Counted from the stretch's first letter, positions 25,277-37,246 are shown. The stretch: 64,000 nt of DNA from Bradyrhizobium sp. NFR13 (GCF_900114605.1 NZ_FOTP01000003.1:620001-684000), one strand, 5' to 3'. The notes: generated by a model from the sequence alone, not told the origin. A program made the numbers and translations.

Positions 25277-26838
25277 CGCTGTCATCGAAGCCACAGAATG
25301 ATTTTCAGGTCGTCGTGGTCGGCCATGGCCCGTCGGGCGCCGTCGCCGCCAGCCTTCTCGGCGACCGCGGCATCCGCACGCTGGCCATCGACCGTCAGCG
25401 CGAGGTCTATGACAAGCCGCGCGCCATCGCCATCGATCACGAGATCCTGCGCTTGCTCGACAATCTCGGCGCCGCGGAACGCGTGCTGCCCTATATCGCG
25501 CCGTTCCCTGCCTCCCAGCATTTCGGCGCGAAAGGTCAATTGATCCGCCGCATCGACATGGTCGCGGAGCCCTATCCGCTTGGCTACACGCCGAGCATGG
25601 TCTTCACGCAACCGCCGGTGGAAGCCGCATTGCGCGAGCACGCTGCCGCTTATGACAGCGTCACAGTCGAACTGGGCACCGAACTCGTCGGCTTCGAACA
25701 ATCGGCCGATCGTGTGACGCTGCATCTGCGCGACGATAGTGGCACAACGCGCGACGTCACCGCCGACTATGTGATTGCCTGCGACGGCGCCTCCAGCGGA
25801 GTGCGGCAACAGCTCGATATCGCCTTCGAGGATCTCGTCTTCGACGAGCCCTGGCTGGTGGTCGACCTGCAGGTCAACGAGGCCGCGCTCGGCAAGCTGC
25901 CGGAAACCGCCGCGCAGTTCTGCGATCCGTCGCGGCCGACGACCTTCATCATCGGCCCCGGCAATCATCGCCGCTTCGAGATCATGCTGCTGCCGGGCGA
26001 AGACCCGCGCGAGATGGAGACGGCCGCGCAGGTCTGGCGCCTGCTCGCGCGCTGGATCACACCGAACGACGCAACACTATGGCGCGCGGCAAGCTACCGG
26101 TTTCACGCGCTGGTCGCGCAGGAATGGCGGCGCGGCCGCATCTTCCTCGCCGGCGATGCCGCGCATCAGCAGCCGCCTTTCATCGGCCAGGGCATGTGCC
26201 AGGGCATCCGCGATGTCGGCAATCTCGTCTGGAAGCTCGACCGCGTGCTCCGCGGACAATCCGATGCGGGATTGCTCGATACTTACGGCGCGGAACGCAG
26301 CGAACATGTGCGCCAACTCACATCGCGGATCAAGGCGATCGGTCATGTGATCTGCGAACGCGACCCCGACGCCGCCGCGGTGCGCGATGAACGCATTCTC
26401 GCGGAAGGTGGCGGCGCGCCGCGCACCATCACCCGCCAGGAAATCGTGCCGCCGCTGCAGACGGGCCTACTTACACGCGGATCTCGCGCAGCCCACGGCA
26501 CGCTGTTTCCGCAGCCATGGGTCCGCACCACACAGGGACGACGCCGTCTCGACAGCGTCGCCGGCACCGGCTGGCGGCTGGTGCTCGATACGCGCAACGC
26601 GCCAGAGATCGGCACCGACCTGCAGGCGATCCTTGCGCGTCTCGATATCCGCACGATCCGCATCGGCTCGTGCACGGACGACGGCTTTACCGAAGAGGAT
26701 GGCGTGCTCGCCGCGTGGTTCGACCGCCACGACTGCCGCGCCGCGCTCGTCCGGCCCGACCACTACGTCTTCGGCGTCGCCCACGACGTCAGCACGCTCG
26801 GCAGTCTGCTCACCGATCTTGCGGAGCGGCTGCGATGA
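25273..26838 (+). CDS. FAD-dependent aromatic monooxygenase (MhpA/PheA-like)
   Basis: A 521-residue class A flavoprotein hydroxylase. The FAD dinucleotide motif GHGPSG is at about residues 17-22, the DG-type motif ACDGASSGVRQQL near 172-184, and the second FAD motif IFLAGDAAHQQPPFIGQG near 290-307. A thioredoxin-like C-terminal domain follows, as in MhpA and phenol hydroxylases. The start is GTG at 25273, overlapping the dioxygenase stop. It should hydroxylate a phenolic ring to the catechol cleaved by the neighbouring dioxygenase. Confidence 0.92.
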   Translation: MTLSSKPQNDFQVVVVGHGPSGAVAASLLGDRGIRTLAIDRQREVYDKPRAIAIDHEILRLLDNLGAAERVLPYIAPFPASQHFGAKGQLIRRIDMVAEPYPLGYTPSMVFTQPPVEAALREHAAAYDSVTVELGTELVGFEQSADRVTLHLRDDSGTTRDVTADYVIACDGASSGVRQQLDIAFEDLVFDEPWLVVDLQVNEAALGKLPETAAQFCDPSRPTTFIIGPGNHRRFEIMLLPGEDPREMETAAQVWRLLARWITPNDATLWRAASYRFHALVAQEWRRGRIFLAGDAAHQQPPFIGQGMCQGIRDVGNLVWKLDRVLRGQSDAGLLDTYGAERSEHVRQLTSRIKAIGHVICERDPDAAAVRDERILAEGGGAPRTITRQEIVPPLQTGLLTRGSRAAHGTLFPQPWVRTTQGRRRLDSVAGTGWRLVLDTRNAPEIGTDLQAILARLDIRTIRIGSCTDDGFTEEDGVLAAWFDRHDCRAALVRPDHYVFGVAHDVSTLGSLLTDLAERLR

Positions 26839-26911
26839 CGCGCCACGCCGCACAGCCTCACCACGCAACCACATCTCACGACTACGCAGCTTTTGAAGCG
26901 AGGACATCACA

Positions 26912-27760
26912 ATGAAATTGGCAAGTTTCCAGATCGGGACCAACAAGACCTGGGGTGTGATCGAGGGTGACGAGGCGCTCGACATCGGCGCCGTGCTCGG
27001 CAACCGCCATCCCGACCTCAAATCCGTCATTGCGGCCGACGCGCTGTCCGCCGTGCGCGATGCAGCCGGCCAGGCGAAGCGTATTCCCACGGCCGACATC
27101 ACCTGGCTGCCGGTGATCCCGAACCCGGACAAGATCCTCTGCATCGGCCTGAATTACGAAATGCACCGCAAGGAAACCGGCCGCGCCGAAGTCGATAACC
27201 CGACGGTGTTCGGCCGCTTCGCCAACAGCCAGACCGGACATCTGACCAATATCATCCGACCGAAAGTATCGACCCATCTCGACTTCGAAGGCGAACTCGC
27301 CATCATCATCGGCAAGCCCGGACGATACATTTCGCAGGCAGATGCATGGAGCCATATCGCCGGCTATGCCTGCTACAACGAAGGCAGCGTGCGCGATTTC
27401 CAGCGTCACACCCATCAGTTCACGCCCGGCAAGAATTTTCCGGAGACCGGCGGCTTCGGCCCCTGGATGATGACGCCGGACGAACTCGGCGATGTTGCGC
27501 CGCTGCGGCTGCAGACCCGCGTCAATGGCCAGGTCGTGCAGGACGCCACCATCGATCAGATGATCTTCGATATCCCGCGTCAGATTGAATACTGCTCGTC
27601 CTTTACCCGCCTTGAGCCGGGCGACGTGATCGCCACCGGCACGCCGGGCGGCGTCGGCGCCAAGCGCACGCCTCCGCTCTGGCTCAAGCCGGGCGATATC
27701 GTCGAAGTCGAGATCGATCGGCTCGGTGTGCTGCGCAACGGTGTGGCCGACGAGACCTGA
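26912..27760 (+). CDS. Fumarylacetoacetate hydrolase family protein
   Basis: A 282-residue FAH-fold enzyme. It has KILCIGLNYEMHRKETGR near residues 72-90, the metal site HLDFEGELAIIIGK near 123-136, GYACYNEGSVRDFQRH near 152-167, and the C-terminal VIATGTPGGVGAKRTPP near 240-256. In a meta-cleavage pathway it would act on the ring-opened oxo acid (hydrolase, decarboxylase or hydratase). It lies 73 bases after the monooxygenase in the same direction. It is clearly distinct from the FAH protein at 5295-6287. Confidence 0.94.
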   Translation: MKLASFQIGTNKTWGVIEGDEALDIGAVLGNRHPDLKSVIAADALSAVRDAAGQAKRIPTADITWLPVIPNPDKILCIGLNYEMHRKETGRAEVDNPTVFGRFANSQTGHLTNIIRPKVSTHLDFEGELAIIIGKPGRYISQADAWSHIAGYACYNEGSVRDFQRHTHQFTPGKNFPETGGFGPWMMTPDELGDVAPLRLQTRVNGQVVQDATIDQMIFDIPRQIEYCSSFTRLEPGDVIATGTPGGVGAKRTPPLWLKPGDIVEVEIDRLGVLRNGVADET

Positions 27761-27883
27761 TGCAAGCGGCAGCCCGCACCGCCAGCGCCGCGGGCTGCTT
27801 CGCGCGACAAGACCCGCTCGTTCAAAAAGCACGCCTCAACAAGCGATCAGAAATCGCAGGCCATCCATTTCAGGAGGAAGTCC

Positions 27884-28861
27884 ATGCTCACATTGTCCCG
27901 TCGTATCTTGTTGACCGGCAGCATTCTTTGCCTCTCGCTGCCCGCCTATGCGCAATCATGGCCGCAAAAGCCGGTGACGATCGTGGTGCCGCAGGCGGCG
28001 GGCAACAGCCCGGATGTGCTGTGCCGCATCGTCGCCGAAAAACTCTCCCGCGCGCTCGGACAACAGTTCATCGTTGAGAACCGCCCGGGCGCGGCGAACC
28101 TCGTCGGCGCGCAGACGGTCGCGCGCGCCGCGCCCGACGGCTACACTTTCCTGTTCGCGACATCGGCAGCGCTGGTCACCAATCCCTATACGTTCAAGAA
28201 ACTGCCCTACGACCCCGTGAAGGATTTTGTGCCGGTGGCGATGGTGGCGCGAAGCAACCACGTCCTGCTCGTCAATCCCGAAGTGAAGGCAAAGACGCTG
28301 GCGGAATTGATTGCGCTCGAAAAATCCGCCCCCGGTTCCCTGAGCATGGCGGTCGACGGCGCGCGCAACATTTCCGGCCTGATCGCACAGACCATCAACA
28401 AGCAGGCGGGCACCAGTTTCGTGCTGGTCCCCTACAACACCATCACCAACGCGATCCAGGACAGCCTGACCGGACGCACCCAGGTGACGATCCAGTCGGC
28501 ATCGGTCGCCGAGTCCTTCATCAAGGCCGGCACGCTGCGCGCGCTGGCCATCGCCGGTAACAAGCGCGTCGACTCGCTGCCGCACGTCCCCGCGATTGCC
28601 GAGACATTGAAGGGCGCGGACCTGCAGGGATGGTTCATGATGATGGCCCCGACCGGGACACCTGCCGAGATCGTCGACAAACTCAGTGCCGAGATTGCGC
28701 AGGCACTGAAATCGCCGGACGTGCAGGAGCGCGCGCCCGTGCTCGGCTTCGATGTCGCCTCCGGTGACGTCGTCACGCCCGCAGGCGCGAAGCGCTTTTT
28801 CGACGCCGAGCTTGTCGCCACAGGCAAGACGATTCAGGAGCTCGGCATTCAGCCTGAATAA
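27884..28861 (+). CDS. Bug family (TctC-like) substrate-binding protein
   Basis: A 325-residue periplasmic binding protein. The signal peptide ends AYAQS (about residue 25), followed by the Bug loop WPQKPVTIVVPQAAGNSPD. The ATG at 27884 has AGGAGGAAGTCC directly upstream. No TctA/TctB genes accompany it, which is typical of Bug proteins that borrow a permease or act as extracytoplasmic sensors. It closes the aromatic cluster and probably captures its carboxylated substrate. Confidence 0.94.
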   Translation: MLTLSRRILLTGSILCLSLPAYAQSWPQKPVTIVVPQAAGNSPDVLCRIVAEKLSRALGQQFIVENRPGAANLVGAQTVARAAPDGYTFLFATSAALVTNPYTFKKLPYDPVKDFVPVAMVARSNHVLLVNPEVKAKTLAELIALEKSAPGSLSMAVDGARNISGLIAQTINKQAGTSFVLVPYNTITNAIQDSLTGRTQVTIQSASVAESFIKAGTLRALAIAGNKRVDSLPHVPAIAETLKGADLQGWFMMMAPTGTPAEIVDKLSAEIAQALKSPDVQERAPVLGFDVASGDVVTPAGAKRFFDAELVATGKTIQELGIQPE

Positions 28862-28904
28862 CCGCGGCCCAGCGCTTGGTGCCGAACAACGGCATCTCCA
28901 CATA

Positions 28905-28932
28905 AAAACGCCCGCTGTGAAGCGGGCGTTTT
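28905..28932. terminator. Bidirectional terminator between Bug gene and Dps
   Basis: AAAACGCCCGCT and AGCGGGCGTTTT form a perfect 12-base stem around GTGA. The A and T ends serve both the rightward Bug gene and the leftward dps gene. Confidence 0.9.
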
Positions 28933-28956
28933 GACATATTCAATCGTGAACGACGC

Positions 28957-29481
28957 TTACGCCTCGTTGCCACCTTCCTGACGCGACGCTTCGAACAGGA
29001 ACCAGGTGCGACGCTCGGTATCGTCGATGTAGTTTTCCAGTAGGCTGGCGCTGGCGACGTCGTTGGCATCGTCGCAAACCTCGTGGGCCTTGCGCAGCGC
29101 CGCTGCCATCTTCTTGTTGTCGTTCATCAGCTCGCGCAGCATCTCCACCGGCGGCACATAGGCCTCGTCATTGTCCTTGATGGTCTGCAGCTTGGCGACT
29201 TCGCCGATCGAGCGCAGCGTACGTCCGCCGATCTTGCGCACGCGCTCTGCCAGCGGGTCGGTCGTTGCAAAAATCTGGTCCGACTGCTCGTCGAGCATCA
29301 GGTGATAGTCGCGGAAATGGCGCCCGCTGAGATGCCAATGAAAATTCTTGGTCTTGAGATAAAGCGCGAAGGCGTCGGCGAGCAACCCGTTCAGCGCCTT
29401 GGCCACCTTCTCCACGGCATCGGCTGAGAGGTCAGTAGGGGTATTCATTTCGGCGGCGATTTTCGATGTCTTGGTGCTCAC
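28957..29481 (-). CDS. dps: Dps family DNA-protection/ferritin-like protein
   Basis: A 174-residue ferritin-fold protein that oxidises and stores iron and protects DNA in stress. The ferroxidase signature KNFHWHLSGRHFRDYHLMLDEQSDQI is near residues 44-70 (conserved His, Asp and Glu). The N-terminal ~20 residues are Lys-poor, so direct DNA binding is not assured. The start is GTG at 29481, preceded by AGGAAGGT. It stands alone, with a terminator shared with the gene to its left. Confidence 0.95.
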   Translation of the reverse strand: MSTKTSKIAAEMNTPTDLSADAVEKVAKALNGLLADAFALYLKTKNFHWHLSGRHFRDYHLMLDEQSDQIFATTDPLAERVRKIGGRTLRSIGEVAKLQTIKDNDEAYVPPVEMLRELMNDNKKMAAALRKAHEVCDDANDVASASLLENYIDDTERRTWFLFEASRQEGGNEA

Positions 29482-29711
29482 GTGACTTACCTTCCTGTGT
29501 CGGATGATTGGATGGCTGGAGGATTGTCGTCAGGCGGAAGATTTCAGGAAAAATCGGAGTGGTCTTGACGGAAAGCACTGCAAATTTCCGAAAACTGCGG
29601 TTCTTGAAGGAAAGGCGGTTTCCCCCGCGCCTGAAAACGCTCTAGACCGTCTCAACGCATCACAAATATAGCGGTTCCCTGGTGGGGAACAAAGATCGGG
29701 CCGGGCAGACG

Positions 29712-30407
29712 ATGGAAGATTGGATCGATTATTACGATTCCACGCATACGATTTATGCGAGCAAGCTGCATCGTGACGTGCATTTCGAGGTCATCGCCCG
29801 CGATATCATCGGCTACATCGCTTCCCCGAATGCCGTCGTGCTCGACTATGCCTGCGGCGAAGCACTCTCGGCCGCCAAGGTGGCCAATGCCTGTAGCAAG
29901 CTGATCCTGGCGGAGCCCGCGCCCGGCGTCCGCGGCCGGCTGGTCGCCCGCTTCGCGCCCAACACCAAGATCCGGGTCCGGTCGCTGGAAGAGTTGCGCA
30001 ACATGACGGCGCAGTCGGTTGACCTGGCTGTCATGAATTCGGTGGCTCAGTACATGACGGCCCCCGAACTCGACGATGCCTTCGCGGTGGTCAAGCGGCT
30101 GCTGGCGCCCAATGGCAAGCTGGTGCTCGGCGACATCCTGCAACCCGATGTCGGCATGGCGACCGATGTCATGGCGCTGCTGAAGCTCGCCCGGGAGCAT
30201 GGTTTTCTGTGGGATGCATTCGTTGGGCTTGTTCGCACGGCCCTGTCGGACTATCGCCAGCTGCGCACCAAGGTCGGCCTGCAGCGCTACAGCGAAGCGG
30301 AGATGCTAGCCAAACTGACCGCGGCCGGTTTCCGGGCGTCGCGGGCGCCGGTCAATATCGGCCATAATTCGTCGCGCATGACCTTCGTCGCCCATCACGC
30401 ATTCTGA
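29712..30407 (+). CDS. SAM-dependent methyltransferase
   Basis: A 231-residue class I methyltransferase-like protein. The SAM-binding glycine motif is present as VVLDYACGEALSA near residues 41-53, with the acidic loop LILAEPAPGVRGR near 62-74 and the post-I motif VDLAVMNSVAQYM near 97-109. The Asp-Gly-rich loop is slightly unusual (DYACGE in place of DxGxGxG). The substrate is unknown. The ATG at 29712 is chosen over a GTG at 29682, which lacks a ribosome-binding site. Confidence 0.87.
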   Translation: MEDWIDYYDSTHTIYASKLHRDVHFEVIARDIIGYIASPNAVVLDYACGEALSAAKVANACSKLILAEPAPGVRGRLVARFAPNTKIRVRSLEELRNMTAQSVDLAVMNSVAQYMTAPELDDAFAVVKRLLAPNGKLVLGDILQPDVGMATDVMALLKLAREHGFLWDAFVGLVRTALSDYRQLRTKVGLQRYSEAEMLAKLTAAGFRASRAPVNIGHNSSRMTFVAHHAF

Positions 30408-30496
30408 TTAGCTCGGGCAAACGGACGATTAAGGTTAACAGACGGTTTACAAAACTTGAGGTAGCTCACCCCGCCGTGATCGGTAACACTGTGCGC

Positions 30497-30572
30497 GGCC
30501 CGGTGGCGGAAATGTCTACGCGGGGGCGATGCATCGCTCTTTATCCTGGTTCAAGTCCAGGCTGGGCCTCCA
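30497..30572 (+). ncRNA. Degenerate tRNA-like element (possible tRNA pseudogene or tRNA mimic)
   Basis: This 76-base element has exact tRNA spacing. It has a full 7-base acceptor stem GGCCCGG/CTGGGCC, U73 and an encoded CCA, and a perfect T-arm CCTGG/CCAGG with loop TTCAAGT. A short D-stem GCG/CGC is possible, but the D-loop lacks the conserved GG. The anticodon arm is replaced by GGGCGATGCATCGCTC, which contains a 12-base palindrome GCGATGCATCGC, has no U33 and gives no readable anticodon. It lies downstream of the methyltransferase. It may be a decayed tRNA, an attachment-site remnant or a functional tRNA-like RNA. Confidence 0.55.
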
Positions 30573-30620
30573 ACCTTTCGGACATTTACCAGTGCGTCGG
30601 CCGCCAGTGCTTTGGCAATG

Positions 30621-30986
30621 TCAGGCTTCGGTAAATTCCAGCACCGGAAGCTGCAGCCGCTCGGCGTCGCGCTCGGCCGATGCGAGCACCGCATCCAGCA
30701 AACCCGGAAACCTGTTGTCGAGATCCTCGCGGCGCAGTTTCATCAACCTCGCCGTCCCCACCGCGCGCGTTTCCATCAGGCCGGCCTCGCGCAGTTTCGC
30801 AAAATGATAGGCGAGATTGGATTTGCCGCTGAGGCCGTAAAAATCGCCACAGCGCAATTCACCGGCCTCTTTCTCGCGCTTGGCCAGATTGTAGACGATC
30901 GCCAGCCGGATCGGATCGCTCAGGCAATCCATCACGCCAGGCAATTCGATCTGTTCGCGCGTGGGATGCGGGAGAATGCGGCTCAT
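30621..30986 (-). CDS. ArsR family transcriptional regulator
   Basis: A 121-residue winged-helix repressor. The core DPIRLAIVYNLAKREKEAGEL then YGLSGKSNLAYHFAKLREAGLM gives the ArsR recognition helix near residues 50-70. The metal-binding ELCVCDL motif of ArsR/SmtB is absent, so it may sense another signal. It is divergent from an MFS exporter, and the 115-base gap holds two identical-format palindromes (31023-31040 and 31070-31089) that are its likely operators. Confidence 0.92.
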   Translation of the reverse strand: MSRILPHPTREQIELPGVMDCLSDPIRLAIVYNLAKREKEAGELRCGDFYGLSGKSNLAYHFAKLREAGLMETRAVGTARLMKLRREDLDNRFPGLLDAVLASAERDAERLQLPVLEFTEA

Positions 30987-31022
30987 GACTCGTCAATACT
31001 GATTCCGGCCGGCTGTCGCAAT

Positions 31023-31040
31023 GTTCAATATTTCTTGAAC
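31023..31040. promoter_or_regulatory. ArsR-type operator 1, GTTCAA-N6-TTGAAC
   Basis: GTTCAATATTTCTTGAAC is an inverted repeat with 6-base arms. Its centre is 48 bases from that of operator 2, on the regulator side of the divergent region. Confidence 0.75.
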
Positions 31041-31069
31041 CATTTGACATTTTGCACCGCCGCATCAAT

Positions 31070-31089
31070 AGTTCAATGGGAATTGAACT
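31070..31089. promoter_or_regulatory. ArsR-type operator 2, perfect 20-base palindrome
   Basis: AGTTCAATGGGAATTGAACT has perfect 8-base arms and the same GTTCAA-N6-TTGAAC core as operator 1. It ends 12 bases before the MFS start codon, so binding would block that promoter or its translation start region. Confidence 0.8.
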
Positions 31090-31101
31090 AAGGATTTCGC
31101 G

Positions 31102-32274
31102 ATGAGCATTTTCTGGCTGGCCGTGGCGGCATTTGCGATTGGGACAGAAGCCTTTGTGATTGCTGGCCTTCTTCCAATCATGGCAGCGGACCTGAATGTC
31201 ACATTGGCGGCCACGGGACAATTGGTCACCGCTTACGCGATCACCTATGCCATCGGCTCGCCGATCCTGGCTGTGCTGTTCAGCAATTTTGACCGCCGCA
31301 CCGTCGTCTCGCTGGCGCTGGTCTGCTTCATCGCCGGAAACCTTCTGGCGGCCGTTGCGACCACATTCGGCATTCTCCTGCTGTCGCGCATGCTGATGGC
31401 CGCGGGCGCCGGACTGTGCATGCCGACAGCCATGGCCGTCGCAATCGCGATCGCTGCACCGGAACGCCGTGGCCGCGCAGCGTCGCTGGTGATCTCCGGC
31501 CTGACGGTGGCAACGGTTCTGGGCGTGCCGCTCGGAACATGGGTGGGCAGTCATTTTGGCTGGCGGGCGACATTCGTCATGGTCGCAGCGCTTGGCGCCG
31601 TCGCATTGGCCGGACTGCTGCTGGGATTGCCCCGCGGCTTGCCACGCACTGCTGCCACGCTCGGTCAGAGGCTTGCCGTCGCGCGCCATCCCGAAGTGCT
31701 GAAAACTCTTGCCGTGACATGCATTTGGGGCCTCGGGGGCTTTACCTCCTTCACCTATCTGGCGGTGCCGCTGCACCGACTTGGCTTTGACGCCAACGGA
31801 ATCAGCCTGGCTTTGCTGGTCTTTGGCGTCGCCGCGGCCATCGGAAACACCCTGGGCGGCACGATGTCCGACCGTATCGGGCCGCTCCGGACCTCGACCC
31901 TCGGCCTGATCGGCATGATGCTGTCACTGACGCTGCAATCGGTCGCCCTGACATACGCACCGCCTGCCACTGCGGGCGTGCTGTTTCTGGTCTTCGTTTT
32001 TACCCAGGGTATTGCCGGCTGGATGTTCTACCCCGGACAGGTCGCCCATCTCGTGCGCGTCACGCCGGAAGCCTCGGTCATCGCGCTCTCGCTGAACGCC
32101 TCCGCCATGTATATCGGCTTTGCCGCTGGCAGCGCCTTGGGCGGCGTGGTGCTGTCGACATTGAACTCCAACCATCTCGGCTGGATCGGCGGCAGCGCCG
32201 AGGCGGCAGCCCTTGTGCTCGTCCTCGCCGGACACCTTCTGAAGCGCTCGAAACCGGCCCAAATTGCCGGTTGA
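31102..32274 (+). CDS. MFS transporter, DHA1-type drug/sugar efflux
   Basis: A 390-residue, 12-helix major facilitator. The first helix has the AIGTEAFVIAGLLP signature seen in the arabinose-efflux/chloramphenicol-resistance group (DHA1). Motif A is present as SNFDRRTVV near residues 64-72, and the mid-protein copy as GTMSDRIGPLRT near 254-265. The start follows AAGGA. It is paired with a divergent ArsR repressor and a twin operator, so it is probably induced by a compound it exports. Confidence 0.93.
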   Translation: MSIFWLAVAAFAIGTEAFVIAGLLPIMAADLNVTLAATGQLVTAYAITYAIGSPILAVLFSNFDRRTVVSLALVCFIAGNLLAAVATTFGILLLSRMLMAAGAGLCMPTAMAVAIAIAAPERRGRAASLVISGLTVATVLGVPLGTWVGSHFGWRATFVMVAALGAVALAGLLLGLPRGLPRTAATLGQRLAVARHPEVLKTLAVTCIWGLGGFTSFTYLAVPLHRLGFDANGISLALLVFGVAAAIGNTLGGTMSDRIGPLRTSTLGLIGMMLSLTLQSVALTYAPPATAGVLFLVFVFTQGIAGWMFYPGQVAHLVRVTPEASVIALSLNASAMYIGFAAGSALGGVVLSTLNSNHLGWIGGSAEAAALVLVLAGHLLKRSKPAQIAG

Positions 32275-32388
32275 TGGCACCTTCAAAAGCCTTCCCCGCC
32301 CCGTTATAGTGGTCTAAAGACAGCCGCGCGCAAGGATCGGCCTATGGCTCCCTGAGGGGTCAGTGGCTGGTTTGGCGCCCGGGCCCGA

Positions 32389-32416
32389 GGGACGCGCGTA
32401 TGCGCGCCCTTTTTTT
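32389..32416 (+). terminator. Terminator-like hairpin in the carB leader
   Basis: GGG-A-CGCGC and GCGCG-CCC arms around GTAT are followed by seven T residues (32410-32416). It ends 29 bases before the carB start. It could end transcription of the MFS gene, or act as an attenuator of carB if the carB promoter is upstream (TTATAGTGG at about 32304-32312 resembles a -10 region). Confidence 0.75.
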
Positions 32417-32445
32417 GTGCCGATTTGTCACCACCGCGAGTTTAA

Positions 32446-35910
<3,465 letters not shown>

Positions 35911-35957
35911 ATTCGGGCGGACTGCAGGTCCGACGAGATCAGGTCATAAGCAAGGCA

Positions 35958-35990
35958 CGACCGGAACTCACCGGTCGCGTCTTTGTTTTG
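35958..35990 (+). terminator. Terminator after carB
   Basis: CGACCGG and CCGGTCG arms around AACTCA are followed by CGTCTTTGTTTTG. It lies 48 bases after the carB stop. Confidence 0.75.
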
Positions 35991-36110
35991 TTTCGGCACT
36001 CGAAGCCGGCGTCTGAACTGGCTGCAAGCGCAGCCAAGCCGACATCTTGCAGAACGAATGGTTTCATGCGCGCTCCGCCGCGTGCCGCATGACGTTAGAG
36101 GACGAAGAGA

Positions 36111-36587
36111 ATGGTTGAGAAGGTCCCAATGACAGCAGGTGGCTACGCTGCGCTGGAGGTCGAGCTGAAGGAACGCCAGTCGGTGCACCGTCCGCGGATC
36201 ATCGAGCAGATCGCGGAAGCGCGCTCCCATGGCGACCTGTCGGAAAATGCCGAGTATCACGCCGCCAAGGAAGAGCAGTCGCATAACGAAGGCCGCATCA
36301 GCGAGATCGAAGACAAGCTCGCCCGCGCCGATATCATCGATATCTCGAAGCTGTCCGGCGACACCATCAAGTTCGGCGCGACCGTGACGCTGATCGATGA
36401 AGACACCGAGAAGAAGGCGGTCTGGCAGATCGTCGGCGAGCCCGAGGCCGATGCCAAGAAAGGTCGCATCTCGATTACCTCGCCACTGGCGCGTGCGCTG
36501 ATCGGCAAGAGCAAAGGTGCATCGGTCGAAGTCATGGCACCCGGCGGCGCAAAGGCCTATGAGATCACCAAAGTCGAGTGGCGCTGA
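36111..36587 (+). CDS. greA: Transcription elongation factor GreA
   Basis: A 158-residue factor that rescues backtracked RNA polymerase by stimulating transcript cleavage. The N-terminal coiled coil (about residues 5-75) carries the acidic tip [20 protein letters not shown] with the conserved Asp and Glu. The C-terminal FKBP-like domain (about 80-158) has [15 protein letters not shown] and [16 protein letters not shown]. The length is standard. It is followed by a strong terminator and is probably its own transcription unit. Confidence 0.97.
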   Translation: MVEKVPMTAGGYAALEVELKERQSVHRPRIIEQIAEARSHGDLSENAEYHAAKEEQSHNEGRISEIEDKLARADIIDISKLSGDTIKFGATVTLIDEDTEKKAVWQIVGEPEADAKKGRISITSPLARALIGKSKGASVEVMAPGGAKAYEITKVEWR

Positions 36588-36612
36588 TCGACAGCGCTCA
36601 ACGCGAAACAGG

Positions 36613-36640
36613 AAAGCCGCGCATGATGCGCGGCTTTTTT
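36613..36640 (+). terminator. Terminator after greA
   Basis: AAAGCCGCGC and GCGCGGCTTT arms around ATGAT are followed by further T residues, 25 bases after the greA stop. Confidence 0.9.
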
Positions 36641-36788
36641 ATTATCCCCTGGTTGCGTTATCCAACCATCGCTACGCACGGAAACTTCTGGAATACTTCC
36701 ATAGCTCACGTGTTTTCACACGAGAGTGACCAGCATTTTGCATTGCAGAAATGCTAGAAACGATGGTCATCACAGGGGGACTAATGAC

Positions 36789-37193
36789 ATGGACCAAGCC
36801 TTCGCTAAATTTCAGCCTGCTGTACTAAGCCTTTTCCGCTTCATTACCGGCCTGCTGCTGCTGCAGTATGGCATCGCCAAGATCTTCAAATTTCCGGTTC
36901 TGCCCTATTTCGCGAATATTCCGCCGCTGATCCAGGTCGCGGCATGGCTTGAGCTCGTCGGCGGTGCGCTGCTGCTGCTCGGCCTGTTCACGCGCCCGGT
37001 TGCGTTCATCCTCGCCGGTGAAATGGCTTTCGCTTACTTCCTCGGCCACATGTTCAAAAGCGCGGATCCGGTTTTCCTGCCGCTGCTGAACGGCGGCACC
37101 GCTGCCATCCTGTTCTGCTTCTCCTGCCTCTATCTCGCGACATCGGGCGGGGGCCCGATCAGCCTCGACGCGATCCTGCGCAAGAAGAGCTAA
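36789..37193 (+). CDS. DoxX family membrane protein
   Basis: A 134-residue, four-helix membrane protein of the DoxX/SURF4-like family. It has SLFRFITGLLLLQYGIAKIF near residues 13-32 and ELVGGALLLLGLFTRPVA near 56-73, the family core. The ATG at 36789 is chosen because CAGGGGGAC precedes it; an upstream in-frame start at 36726 overlaps low-quality sequence. DoxX proteins are linked to redox and thiol stress, but the function here is not certain. Confidence 0.92.
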   Translation: MDQAFAKFQPAVLSLFRFITGLLLLQYGIAKIFKFPVLPYFANIPPLIQVAAWLELVGGALLLLGLFTRPVAFILAGEMAFAYFLGHMFKSADPVFLPLLNGGTAAILFCFSCLYLATSGGGPISLDAILRKKS

Positions 37194-37214
37194 GCTCGAC
37201 ATCACGGCAACAAA

Positions 37215-37246
37215 AAAGGGCGCTCACCGCAAGGTGGGCGCCCTTT
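37215..37246. terminator. Bidirectional terminator between DoxX and Lrp genes
   Basis: AAAGGGCGCTCACC and GGTGGGCGCCCTTT form a 14-base stem (one G-T pair) around GCAA, flanked by A and T runs on the two sides. It separates two convergent genes. Confidence 0.92.
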
